Notes: generated by a model from the letters alone, not told the origin. Shown: positions 1-5,867, counted from the first letter of the stretch. The stretch: 5,867 nucleotides of DNA from Psychrobacter sp. (GCA_012270355.1 JAAXIL010000081.1:1312-7178); one strand, 5' to 3'. Translations and numbers: made by a program.

Positions 1-617
1 CCTCGTGGCCCCATCGCGGCAAGGTGGCTTGCCAGCAGACTCATGCGTTCTTGACGCTGGGCTTGAATTTCAGCAATTTTTTCGGCTTGACGTTTGAGGC
101 GTGTATGCGTCGCAAAAGCCACGCTCACTTGTTTGGCGAGCGGTTTTAGTCCTGCCATGTCATCGAGCCAATTCATGACAAATTGTGGTTTGAGCAAGGC
201 TTGCTGGGCGTGTTGCGAATGGATATTCACCAGCATCGCCCCTAGTTCTTTCAGCTCGCTCAAACTCACGGGTGACCCATTTAGCCAAGCCTTCGAACGC
301 CCATTTGCCATCAGTTGCCGACGAATAAGCACCTCACCGTCAAATTCCCGCTCACGCTCGCCGAACCACGTTGCCAGCCCGCTGTTTTTGCCCTGTAAAA
401 ACGCCATGTCCTCAAACTGAGCAAACACGTCCGCACTGTCTTGCCCGTGCCTAACCATGTCTTTATCAGCCCGCCCGCCCGTGCACAACGACAACGCATC
501 GAGAAGTAGCGATTTGCCCGCTCCTGTCTCGCCCGTAATGACGTTAAAACCTTCGCTGAGTCCAAGTTCAAGCTGGTCAACGAGGGCAAAATTTTGTAGC
601 GTAAGAGAGGTCAGCAT
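1..617 (-). CDS. recN: RecN, DNA repair ATPase (N-terminal part, cut by window edge)
   Basis: RecN is an SMC-like cytoplasmic ATPase that acts at double-strand breaks in RecA-dependent repair. Reading the minus strand from 617 gives 205 uninterrupted codons beginning MLTSLTLQNFALVDQLEL, the usual RecN opening. The Walker A motif GETGAGKS lies at residues 29-36. It is followed by the CTGGRADKDMVRHG stretch (45-58), an LIRRQLMANGRSKAWLNG block (97-114) and the Q-loop-like NIHSQHAQQALLKP segment (131-144). Charged, helix-prone sequence from about residue 160 is the start of the coiled coil. The rest of the coiled coil, the signature motif and Walker B lie beyond position 1. An alternative ATG at 623 would add Met-Pro; 617 matches the family start. 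No good ribosome binding site precedes either. Residue 19 is Gly where I recall Asp in relatives. The gene is divergent from thrC. Identity is near certain from the motif order. Confidence 0.96.
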   Translation of the reverse strand, partial: MLTSLTLQNFALVDQLELGLSEGFNVITGETGAGKSLLLDALSLCTGGRADKDMVRHGQDSADVFAQFEDMAFLQGKNSGLATWFGEREREFDGEVLIRRQLMANGRSKAWLNGSPVSLSELKELGAMLVNIHSQHAQQALLKPQFVMNWLDDMAGLKPLAKQVSVAFATHTRLKRQAEKIAEIQAQRQERMSLLASHLAAMGPR

Positions 618-669
618 GGGCATGGTGGACGTGGTCGTTTGTGTGGTGATTTGGGCAGTAATGACTGCT

Positions 670-709
670 ATTATAACCCACAATTATCCACCACAACACA
701 AGATGTCAA
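670..709 (-). promoter_or_regulatory. Candidate recN promoter elements
   Basis: On the minus strand a perfect TTGACA (709 to 704) and a perfect TATAAT (675 to 670) lie upstream of recN, but they are 28 bp apart, too far to work as one pair. TTGACA is 15 bp from GATAAT (688 to 683), which is slightly short but usable. TATAAT could instead pair with a weaker TTGTGG about 15 bp upstream of it. At least one sigma-70-type promoter for recN is therefore likely here, about 50-70 bp before the start codon. No SOS (LexA) operator of the enterobacterial type was found. Confidence 0.45.
671..696. repeat. Imperfect 13-bp tandem repeat in the recN-thrC spacer
   Basis: Two adjacent 13-bp units, TTATAACCCACAA (671-683) and TTATCCACCACAA (684-696), match at 10 of 13 positions, differing at the fifth to seventh bases. 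The second contains TTATCCACC, one base from the consensus DnaA box TTATCCACA; the first contains the weaker match TAACCCACA. The units overlap the candidate recN -10 hexamers, so a protein bound here could affect recN transcription. Function is inferred only. Confidence 0.4.
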
Positions 710-740
710 GTTGATGGTTACTGAAGTTCGGCAGGCTTTC

Positions 741-749
741 TGCTACACT
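741..749 (+). promoter_or_regulatory. Candidate extended -10 element for thrC
   Basis: TGCTACACT fits the extended -10 pattern TGnTAnnnT, with TACACT at 744-749, about 45 bp before the thrC ATG. No convincing -35 lies 16-18 bp upstream, which is tolerable for an extended -10 promoter. A small inverted repeat GCAG/CTGC (731-734 and 740-743) abuts the TG. Pattern match only. Confidence 0.35.
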
Positions 750-793
750 TATCCGCCATTAAAACCGCCCAATATCGACTGGAATACTTGCTC

Positions 794-2221
794 ATGAACT
801 ACATCTCCACCCGAGGCAACACCGCCCCCATGCCCTTTAGCGACGTGCTACTCATGGGACTTGCCCCCGATGGCGGGCTGATGCTACCCGAAGACTATCC
901 GCAAATTGATAGGGCAACGCTCGATGCGTGGCGACACTTAAGCTATCCCGAGCTTGCTTTTGCCATCATGCGTCTGTTTGCCACCGACATTCCAGAAGCA
1001 GACTTACAAGACATCATCAATCGCACCTACACCAGCGAGGTATTTGGCTCAGACGACATTGTTCCCGTCCGTAGTATCAAAGACTATAAACAAGGCTTAT
1101 ACGTTTTAGAGTTGTCCAATGGTCCGACATTGGCATTCAAAGACGTGGCGATGCAGTTTTTGGGCAATGCGTTTGAATATGTGTTGAAAGCCAAAAACGA
1201 ACGCCTCACCATCATCGGGGCAACCAGTGGCGACACAGGCAGTGCGGCAGAATATGCCTTACGAGGCAAAGACAACATCGAAGTGTTTATGATGTCGCCA
1301 CATGGCAAAATGAGCGAATTCCAGCGGGCACAGATGTATAGCCTAACCGATGCCAACATTCATAACATTGCCATCCAAGGCATGTTTGACGACTGCCAAG
1401 ACATCGTCAAAGCCTTACAAGAAGATGTCGATTTCAAAACCAAATATAGCCTCGGCACGGTCAACTCCATCAACTGGGGGCGGATTTTGGCTCAGATTGT
1501 GTATTATTTTAAAGCCTATTTTGCGGTATCGAATAGCAACGACGATATGGTGAGTTTTTGCGTGCCGTCGGGCAACTTCGGCAACATTTGTGCAGGGCAC
1601 ATTGCCCGTGAAATGGGCTTGCCCATTGACCGCTTAATTGTGGCGACCAATGAAAACGACGTGCTCAACGACTTTTTTAATGGCGGAAAATACTCGCCAC
1701 GTTCCGCCCAAGACACTTACGTGACCTCTAGCCCCTCGATGGACATCTCCAAAGCGTCCAACTTTGAACGGTTTATTTATTTATTGCTTGAAAAAGACAG
1801 TGCACGGGTGGGTGACTTATTTACAGGCGTCAAATCGGGGCAAGGGTTTGATTTGTCCGATGTGGCAGAATTGGTGAGTAATCGGTATGGCTTTGCGGCA
1901 GGCAAGTCCACGCACGCCAATCGACTTGCCACCATCAAGGCGGTGTATGAGGCAACGGGTGATTTAATTGATCCGCATACTGCCGATGGCATCAAGGTTG
2001 CCAGCGAATTGCAAAGAGACGATGAGGTTATTATCTGCTGTGAAACCGCACTGCCTGCTAAATTTAGCGATACAATTATTGAAGCGGTTGGCAATGTGAC
2101 ATTGCCTCGTCCCAAACATACCGAAGGGTTAGAAGACTTGCCCCAAAAAGTTACTGTACTGGCAAATGATGCTGAGTTGGTGGCGGATGAAATTCGCAAG
2201 GTGGTCGAACCCAAAGAATAG
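794..2221 (+). CDS. thrC: Threonine synthase
   Basis: This PLP enzyme converts O-phospho-L-homoserine to L-threonine and phosphate, the last step of threonine synthesis in the cytoplasm. The ATG at 794 gives 475 residues starting MNYISTRGN, the standard ThrC opening, and a usual length for the long bacterial form. A GGA lies about 10 bp upstream; a TTG at 788 would add two residues and is less likely. Visible motifs are APDGGLMLPE near residue 24, SNGPTLAFKD with the expected PLP lysine at about residue 116, the phosphate-gripping GATSGDTGSAA loop at about 142-152, a TVNSINWGRI segment, and VPSGNFGNICAG. The C-terminal part ends in a helix-prone, charged tail. In many proteobacteria thrC follows hom (homoserine dehydrogenase). 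Here it stands alone, divergent from recN, with its own promoter region and 171 bp before the next gene. The reading frame is intact. Confidence 0.97.
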   Translation: MNYISTRGNTAPMPFSDVLLMGLAPDGGLMLPEDYPQIDRATLDAWRHLSYPELAFAIMRLFATDIPEADLQDIINRTYTSEVFGSDDIVPVRSIKDYKQGLYVLELSNGPTLAFKDVAMQFLGNAFEYVLKAKNERLTIIGATSGDTGSAAEYALRGKDNIEVFMMSPHGKMSEFQRAQMYSLTDANIHNIAIQGMFDDCQDIVKALQEDVDFKTKYSLGTVNSINWGRILAQIVYYFKAYFAVSNSNDDMVSFCVPSGNFGNICAGHIAREMGLPIDRLIVATNENDVLNDFFNGGKYSPRSAQDTYVTSSPSMDISKASNFERFIYLLLEKDSARVGDLFTGVKSGQGFDLSDVAELVSNRYGFAAGKSTHANRLATIKAVYEATGDLIDPHTADGIKVASELQRDDEVIICCETALPAKFSDTIIEAVGNVTLPRPKHTEGLEDLPQKVTVLANDAELVADEIRKVVEPKE

Positions 2222-2254
2222 CCCATCGTATTCACTTTTCGATAAACTCCAAAC

Positions 2255-2276
2255 TTTCGCCGATAAATATGCGAAA
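2255..2276. repeat. Inverted repeat downstream of thrC
   Basis: TTTCGC (2255-2260) and GCGAAA (2271-2276) form a perfect 6-bp stem around a 10-nt AT-rich loop, lying 34 bp past the thrC stop. No run of T follows, so it is a poor intrinsic terminator. It may be a weak transcript-end structure or a protein site. A CGATAAA direct repeat (2240-2246 and 2261-2267, 21 bp apart) overlaps it. Confidence 0.35.
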
Positions 2277-2281
2277 TAGTT

Positions 2282-2356
2282 ACTGCCATTGTGCTATTCT
2301 TAACAAAATTGTAAACTTAAGCACCATTTGCAATTATCAGGTCGGTCGATGGCAGT
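2282..2356. repeat. Long-range 8-bp inverted repeat ahead of the LysM gene
   Basis: ACTGCCAT (2282-2289) is the exact reverse complement of ATGGCAGT (2349-2356), separated by 59 bp. Its right arm sits in the loop of the second inverted repeat (2331-2364) and shares base 2356 with it, so the two hairpins could not form together as nested stems. Whether either forms in RNA is not known. Confidence 0.35.
2292..2300 (+). promoter_or_regulatory. Candidate extended -10 element for the LysM-dprA-tsaC cluster
   Basis: TGCTATTCT matches the extended -10 pattern (TGn followed by TATTCT, four of six bases of the consensus). It lies about 93 bp before the LysM gene start and no good -35 is seen. A weaker alternative is TTGTAA (2309-2314) with AATTAT (2332-2337), 17 bp apart. 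Transcription from the first would place the 2331-2364 inverted repeat in the 5' leader. Confidence 0.25.
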
Positions 2357-2364
2357 GATAATTG
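2331..2364. repeat. 9-bp perfect inverted repeat in the LysM gene upstream region
   Basis: CAATTATCA (2331-2339) and TGATAATTG (2356-2364) are perfect reverse complements with a 16-base spacer, ending 28 bp before the LysM gene ATG. The symmetry would suit either a dimeric repressor site or an RNA hairpin in the leader. The spacer contains a GGTCGGTC repeat. No T run follows, so it is not a terminator. Confidence 0.45.
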
Positions 2365-2392
2365 GCTTACTTATCTGACACAGGTTGGGGAC

Positions 2393-3514
2393 ATGCTAAA
2401 AAACACATTCAAACCGTTTAAGTTAAAACAGCTAGGGATTGCTGGGGTAATGTCTTTAGCGATGCTGGCAATATCGAGTCTTGCTCACGCAAACAACCCG
2501 CCGCCTCGCCTTAAAGCAGACGCTCCCAACCGCTATGTGGTCAAAAAGGGCGACACATTATGGGATATTTCGGGCAGATATTTGGATAACCCTTGGGATT
2601 GGAAACGCATTTGGGCAGCGAATAAGCAAATAAAAAATCCCAACTTGATTTATCCCGATGACATTTTGCTACTTTGCGTAATCCAAGGTCAAACCTTAGT
2701 AGGCATCGATACGGGCGAAGGCTGTGCGGGTATTGAACGCAACATGACTGCTACTGCCCCCGCTACGGCCCATAGTGTAACCATCACCCCCCTAAATAAT
2801 GCCATTCCGCCCATTCCCCTATCTGCCATTGAATATTGGTTGGATCGCGTGCTGATTGTTAATCCAACTGATTATGAACACACGCCTTATGTGATTGCTT
2901 CCAAAAATCGCAACATCATCACGGGTGCAGGCGACAAAATTTATGCCAAAGGCGTGCCACTGATTGTGGGACAACGCTATGGCATCTACCGTGAAGGCGA
3001 GCCCTTCGTTGACCCTGCCACTAATCAAATTGTGGGCTTAGAGGTCAGACAAGTGGCAACTGGCACGGTCACAGCGGTCGAAACCAATGGCGTATCCAGC
3101 ATCGAACTACTCGACTCTTATGAGTATGAAGTGCGAGAAGGCGACAGAGTATTTGTTGAGCTGGGCAATGCCGTGCCACCTATGTTTCAGCCCTCGCCTG
3201 CGGTGGTTAATCGTGGCGGGATGATTGTTCGAGTGACCGATTCGATTGGCAATGCGGCCGCAGGCAGTGTCGTGGCGATTAACCTTGGCACAGAGAACGG
3301 GGCAAAACCAGGCGACGTACTTGCCATCTCTCGCCGAGGTCCTTTGGTTCGAGATGTGATGGATAATGACATGCCAGTAAGATTACCAAGCGAGCAGGCA
3401 GGTCACCTAATGATTTTTAAGACGTTCAATAAAATCAGCTATGCTTATGTGCTTGATGCCGAAATCCCATTGAGCGTGGGTGACCGCTTATCACCGCCAG
3501 TAGCGATGTATTAG
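2393..3514 (+). CDS. Secreted LysM-domain protein, TsaP-like (type IV pilus secretin-associated)
   Basis: The 373-residue product opens with a signal peptide: a basic N-terminus (KPFKLKQ), a hydrophobic core at about 15-30, and an Ala-His-Ala cleavage site at 31-33. A LysM peptidoglycan-binding domain follows at about 48-94, containing [22 protein letters not shown] and [13 protein letters not shown]. Cys95 and Cys111 could form a disulfide in the periplasm. The remaining ~250 residues are rich in beta-prone segments with no membrane helix. This plan, and the place directly before dprA and tsaC, match P. aeruginosa PA0020 and the TsaP family. TsaP anchors the type IV pilus secretin to peptidoglycan in Neisseria and Myxococcus, though its loss has little effect in Pseudomonas. 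The ATG at 2393 has AGG about 8 bp upstream. The pilus role is inferred from architecture and position; the LysM and export calls are direct. The family name TsaP is unrelated to tRNA-modifying TsaC. Confidence 0.88.
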   Translation: MLKNTFKPFKLKQLGIAGVMSLAMLAISSLAHANNPPPRLKADAPNRYVVKKGDTLWDISGRYLDNPWDWKRIWAANKQIKNPNLIYPDDILLLCVIQGQTLVGIDTGEGCAGIERNMTATAPATAHSVTITPLNNAIPPIPLSAIEYWLDRVLIVNPTDYEHTPYVIASKNRNIITGAGDKIYAKGVPLIVGQRYGIYREGEPFVDPATNQIVGLEVRQVATGTVTAVETNGVSSIELLDSYEYEVREGDRVFVELGNAVPPMFQPSPAVVNRGGMIVRVTDSIGNAAAGSVVAINLGTENGAKPGDVLAISRRGPLVRDVMDNDMPVRLPSEQAGHLMIFKTFNKISYAYVLDAEIPLSVGDRLSPPVAMY

Positions 3515-3566
3515 ATAGTGCTAAAAATCTATTTATAAGTAGTGAGAGGGTTTGACCGTCGTGGTA

Positions 3567-4799
3567 ATGGTAGAAAATGACGAGTTAAAAAACGACGAAC
3601 AAGCCATCTTACTGCTTTGGCATCGGGTTAATACCTCGCTTGCCAGTTATTACAAGCTCATCAAGGCGTTTGGCTCACCAGAAGGGGCAATAGATGCGTC
3701 TGCTCAGGCTTGGGCAGATTTGGGATTACACGCTAATCATGTTGCCCGTCAGCAAGATGCCTCTGATAGCGAAGATGCACTTTTTTTAGCTCAAATTGAT
3801 GCCGATGTTCAGGCAAATAACTATCATCTGCTTTTTGTGCACGATGACGATTATCCGCTCCAATTAAATCAACTGTTTGACCCGCCTCCCGTGCTGTTTT
3901 ATCGGGGTAACGTCGCCCGTCTTAGCGACCCACAAATTGCCATTGTTGGCTCTCGTAAACCGCCCGACCACGCGCAAAAGTTTCCCTTTGATATGGCTCA
4001 AAACCTGTGTGATAAGGGCATTCCCATCACTAGTGGGCTTGCCGAAGGCGTGGATGGTCATGCCCACCTTGGGGCATTGGCACAATCGCCCGATAAAGCG
4101 GGACGCACGGTTGGTGTGATGGGCACGGGCATTGATGTTATTTATCCCAAACGCCATGCTCACCTGATTAACCGCATCGTCAATGAAGGTGGCTGTATCA
4201 TCACCGAACTGCTACCCAAAACTCCTGCTAGTAAACACACCTTCCCCCGTCGTAATCGACTGGTGGCAGGTCTGAGCCTGGGCACAATTGTGACTGAAGC
4301 CACCGTACAAAGTGGCTCCCTGATTACCGCTCGCCTCACCAATGAACAAGGCAAACAAGTCTTTGCCTTGCCAAGCCGTATTGACAACGCCAATGCCGAG
4401 GGGTGTCACCATCTGATTCGTGAAGGGGCAACCCTGATTTATCACCCCGATCAGGTGATTGAGGACATTGTGCATCAGTTGCCCGATCCTAATATTGATA
4501 CGCCCGATGTTATTCCCGCAACATACAAGGCTAAAGCAAACCCGATAGCCCCTCAGCCAACCAATAGCAACCGACAATCCTTTAGTCATCTACAAGCCCC
4601 CAGCACCAATCCTAAACCTGCCGTCGACATTCCCGAACATCTGCAAGCCATTTGGACGCATCTCGATTTTGACGGACAAGATTTGGATGCATTGGTGGAC
4701 AAAACAGGACTAGACACGCCAACGCTATTGGCTCAACTGATGGAGTTAGAGCTCATGGGCGTGGTGGAACAAGTTGGTGGGCGGTATAAACGAGTATGA
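3567..4799 (+). CDS. dprA: DprA/Smf, DNA processing protein for natural transformation
   Basis: DprA binds incoming single-stranded DNA in the cytoplasm and loads RecA onto it during transformation. From the ATG at 3567 the product has 410 residues: an N-terminal SAM-like helical region (about 12-105); a Rossmann fold (about 124-295) with IVGSRKP (126-132), SGLAEGVDGHAH (156-167), VMGTGIDVIYP, FPRRNR (226-231) and SGSLITA (249-255); a low-complexity Pro/Asn/Ser linker (about 310-352); and a C-terminal winged helix (about 355-410) of the DprA type. One variation: PSRID at 269-273, where relatives usually have Pro-Gly followed by a small residue. The start is uncertain. GTG at 3561 is better spaced (10 bp) from the AGAGGG at 3545-3550, and TTG at 3552 is also in frame but too close to it. 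The 52-bp gap to the LysM gene has no terminator, and tsaC follows after 13 bp, so the three are probably co-transcribed. Confidence 0.95.
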   Translation: MVENDELKNDEQAILLLWHRVNTSLASYYKLIKAFGSPEGAIDASAQAWADLGLHANHVARQQDASDSEDALFLAQIDADVQANNYHLLFVHDDDYPLQLNQLFDPPPVLFYRGNVARLSDPQIAIVGSRKPPDHAQKFPFDMAQNLCDKGIPITSGLAEGVDGHAHLGALAQSPDKAGRTVGVMGTGIDVIYPKRHAHLINRIVNEGGCIITELLPKTPASKHTFPRRNRLVAGLSLGTIVTEATVQSGSLITARLTNEQGKQVFALPSRIDNANAEGCHHLIREGATLIYHPDQVIEDIVHQLPDPNIDTPDVIPATYKAKANPIAPQPTNSNRQSFSHLQAPSTNPKPAVDIPEHLQAIWTHLDFDGQDLDALVDKTGLDTPTLLAQLMELELMGVVEQVGGRYKRV

Positions 4800-4812
4800 T
4801 TCATCCCAAAAC

Positions 4813-5430
4813 ATGAATAATTCAACTGTTTTTAACTCACCAGCCGAAGCCAGCCAGTGGCTAAAACAAGGCAACCTACTGGCTTATCCAACCGAAAGCG
4901 TGTGGGGCATCGGCTGTGATGCGTATGACGAGCAAGCAGTCAAGGCGATACTTGCCATCAAAAATCGCCCCATTAATAAGGGTATGATTGTTGCGACTGA
5001 CAGTGCTGACCGTGTTACTTCACTACTTAAACCACTCTCTACAGTCCAGCGAAACCTCATCTTAGCCAGTTGGCAACCGCACGATTCGCATCAGGCTCGC
5101 CAAGCTCATACCTGGTTACTGCCAATTTCTACTGGCAGTCAATCAATACCGAAGTGGATTACAGGCAGACACAACTCGGTAGCGGTGCGAGTGATTGCCC
5201 ATCCCTTGATTCGTGAATTGTGTGCCAGTTTTTGTAGTGAGATCATCACCTACGGTTTATTGGTATCACCCATTTGTAACACGTCGGGTCAGCCCCCTGC
5301 GACGACGCTAAATGAAGCGATGGCATATTTTGCACATGATGCTAATGTGACATTTTTACAAGGGGATACGTTAGGATACGAGCTACCCAGCCAAATACGA
5401 GATGCGGCAACAGGTAAAGTTATTCGTTAA
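4813..5430 (+). CDS. tsaC: Threonylcarbamoyl-AMP synthase (TsaC/YrdC family)
   Basis: TsaC makes L-threonylcarbamoyl-AMP from threonine, bicarbonate and ATP, the first step toward t6A37 in ANN-decoding tRNAs. The ATG at 4813 gives 205 residues, the single-domain TsaC size. Seen motifs are AYPTESVWGIGCD (24-36), the Lys-x-Arg pair in IKNRPINKG (K50, R52), WITGRHNSVAVRV (115-127), and PSQIRDAATGKVIR at the C-terminus. Two departures stand out. The usual WPGPxTW is replaced by a longer stretch (87-101) ending in HTWLLP, as I recall for Acinetobacter TsaC. The STSAN nucleotide-binding signature reads SPICN (152-156), losing the Ser of the SxN motif but keeping Asn. No Shine-Dalgarno precedes the ATG. 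An in-frame TTG at 4774, inside dprA, is an alternative, and coupling to dprA translation (13-bp gap) is likely. The frame is intact; function depends on whether SPICN still binds ATP. Confidence 0.9.
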   Translation: MNNSTVFNSPAEASQWLKQGNLLAYPTESVWGIGCDAYDEQAVKAILAIKNRPINKGMIVATDSADRVTSLLKPLSTVQRNLILASWQPHDSHQARQAHTWLLPISTGSQSIPKWITGRHNSVAVRVIAHPLIRELCASFCSEIITYGLLVSPICNTSGQPPATTLNEAMAYFAHDANVTFLQGDTLGYELPSQIRDAATGKVIR

Positions 5431-5450
5431 ATTTCTCTATTGACAGAAAT
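5431..5450. repeat. Short inverted repeat right after tsaC, overlapping a -35-like hexamer
   Basis: ATTTCT (5431-5436) and AGAAAT (5445-5450) form a 6-bp AT-rich stem with an 8-nt loop immediately after the tsaC stop. With no GC core and no T run it is a weak terminator candidate at best. A perfect TTGACA (5440-5445) sits in the loop and right arm and could be the -35 of a promoter for the downstream regulator, but the best -10 at 17-bp spacing (CATGAC, 5463-5468) is poor. Confidence 0.3.
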
Positions 5451-5527
5451 AACTGAATATTGCATGACGGTTTTATCAAACAATCGTAACCAATTAAATT
5501 TCCAATACACCAACCTACTGGACAACT

Positions 5528-5867
5528 TTGAAACTTAATCCAACAACCGAAAAATTTATCTTACATTGGGGCGAAATGGGACCACAGTGGGGTGTCAACC
5601 GCACCATGTCGCAAATTCATGCCCTGCTATACATCGTCGGCAAGCCAATGAATGCCGAGGAAATTTGCGACACGTTGGTCGTGGCTCGCTCGAACGTGTC
5701 CACCAGCATCAAGGAATTACAAAATTGGGGTTTGGTGCAAAAGGTGTCCATCTTGGGTGATCGCAGAGACCATTTCACCACCAAGACCGACGTGAGGGAA
5801 CAGGCTAGACTGATCGTGGTCGAACGGCTAAAACGGGAACTTGCCACATCGGTGCAGTTTTTGCATA
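5528..5867 (+). CDS. GbsR/MarR-family transcriptional regulator (N-terminal part, cut by window edge)
   Basis: 113 codons are readable before the window ends. The protein begins KLNPTTEKFILHWGEMG after the initiator. A winged helix-turn-helix follows: WGVNRTMSQIHALLYIVGKPMNAEEICDTL (about 21-50), a recognition helix VARSNVSTSIKELQNWGLV (52-70), and a wing with ILGDRRDHF (75-83). The order and the HWGEMG, RTxxQIHALLY, ARSNVS and GDRRDHF strings are those of the GbsR group of MarR-like repressors. The only start that keeps the conserved N-terminus is TTG at 5528, with a weak GGA 5 bp upstream. An in-frame ATG at 5576 would cut into the conserved HWGEMG motif. An in-frame stop at 5495 limits any extension. 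GbsR itself controls choline/glycine betaine genes in Bacillus; the target here is unknown, since the downstream neighbours are not visible. It may be autoregulated or act on genes to the right. Confidence 0.88.
   Translation, partial: MKLNPTTEKFILHWGEMGPQWGVNRTMSQIHALLYIVGKPMNAEEICDTLVVARSNVSTSIKELQNWGLVQKVSILGDRRDHFTTKTDVREQARLIVVERLKRELATSVQFLH

Noticed and set aside
94..714. Plus-strand open frames and a further minus-strand frame across the recN region
   Set aside because: They are out-of-frame or opposite-strand readings of recN; the translations are Ser/Arg-rich and match no family pattern.
721..734. CTG-N8-CAG resembling an SOS (LexA) box near recN
   Set aside because: The E. coli-type box needs CTG-N10-CAG with T and A next to the triplets; spacing and flanks do not fit.
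731..743. GCAG/CTGC mini-hairpin before thrC
   Set aside because: A four-base stem is expected by chance; noted only because it abuts the candidate -10.
1777..2289. 170-codon minus-strand open frame opposite the end of thrC
   Set aside because: It lies antisense to intact thrC, has no recognisable domain or convincing ribosome site, and reads like a codon-bias shadow.
3512..3535. TAGAT/ATCTA stem between the LysM gene and dprA as a terminator
   Set aside because: Five AT-rich pairs with a long loop and no T run would not terminate transcription.
3864..4589. Minus-strand and plus-strand open frames overlapping dprA
   Set aside because: They overlap the conserved Rossmann-fold coding region of dprA and show no family features.
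5566..5847. Two short open frames near the right edge
   Set aside because: They are shadows of the GbsR/MarR-type gene, which itself runs off the window.
1..5867. Mobile elements, CRISPR arrays, tRNA/rRNA genes, DNA uptake sequences
   Set aside because: No transposase or integrase reading, no regularly spaced repeats, no tRNA-like cloverleaf, and no recurring Neisseria- or Pasteurella-type uptake word was noticed despite the dprA context.

Overview
The window looks like a chromosomal housekeeping segment from a gammaproteobacterium. The Moraxellaceae (Moraxella, Psychrobacter, Acinetobacter group) is the best guess. This rests on moderate GC content, the gene order LysM protein-dprA-tsaC, and a TsaC whose usual Trp-Pro-Gly-Pro stretch is replaced by a longer insert that I recall from Acinetobacter TsaC. 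The assignment is from memory, with no search behind it.

Layout. Positions 1-617, minus strand: the N-terminal 205 codons of recN (DNA repair ATPase), cut by the window edge. Positions 618-793: a divergent control region holding promoter-like elements for both sides and an imperfect 13-bp tandem repeat. Positions 794-2221, plus strand: thrC (threonine synthase). Positions 2222-2392: an intergenic stretch with several inverted repeats. Positions 2393-4799 and on to 5430, plus strand: a tight cluster of a secreted LysM protein resembling TsaP (type IV pilus secretin-associated), dprA (natural transformation) and tsaC (threonylcarbamoyl-AMP synthase for tRNA t6A), with gaps of 52 and 13 bp. Positions 5431-5527: a short spacer. 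From 5528 to the right edge: the N-terminal 113 codons of a GbsR/MarR-type regulator, probably starting at TTG.

How the genes fit together. The LysM protein and DprA plausibly serve two ends of DNA uptake: the pilus secretin in the outer membrane, and protection of incoming single strands for RecA in the cytoplasm. RecN also handles broken DNA but is divergently placed and separately transcribed. ThrC makes L-threonine, one of the TsaC substrates, but nothing in the sequence shows that they are co-regulated.

I see no mobile element, CRISPR array, RNA gene or clearly new system. The points most worth a second look are the altered nucleotide-binding signature of TsaC (Ser-Pro-Ile-Cys-Asn where Ser-Thr-Ser-Ala/Cys-Asn is expected), the overlapping inverted repeats ahead of the LysM gene, and the tandem repeat between recN and thrC.
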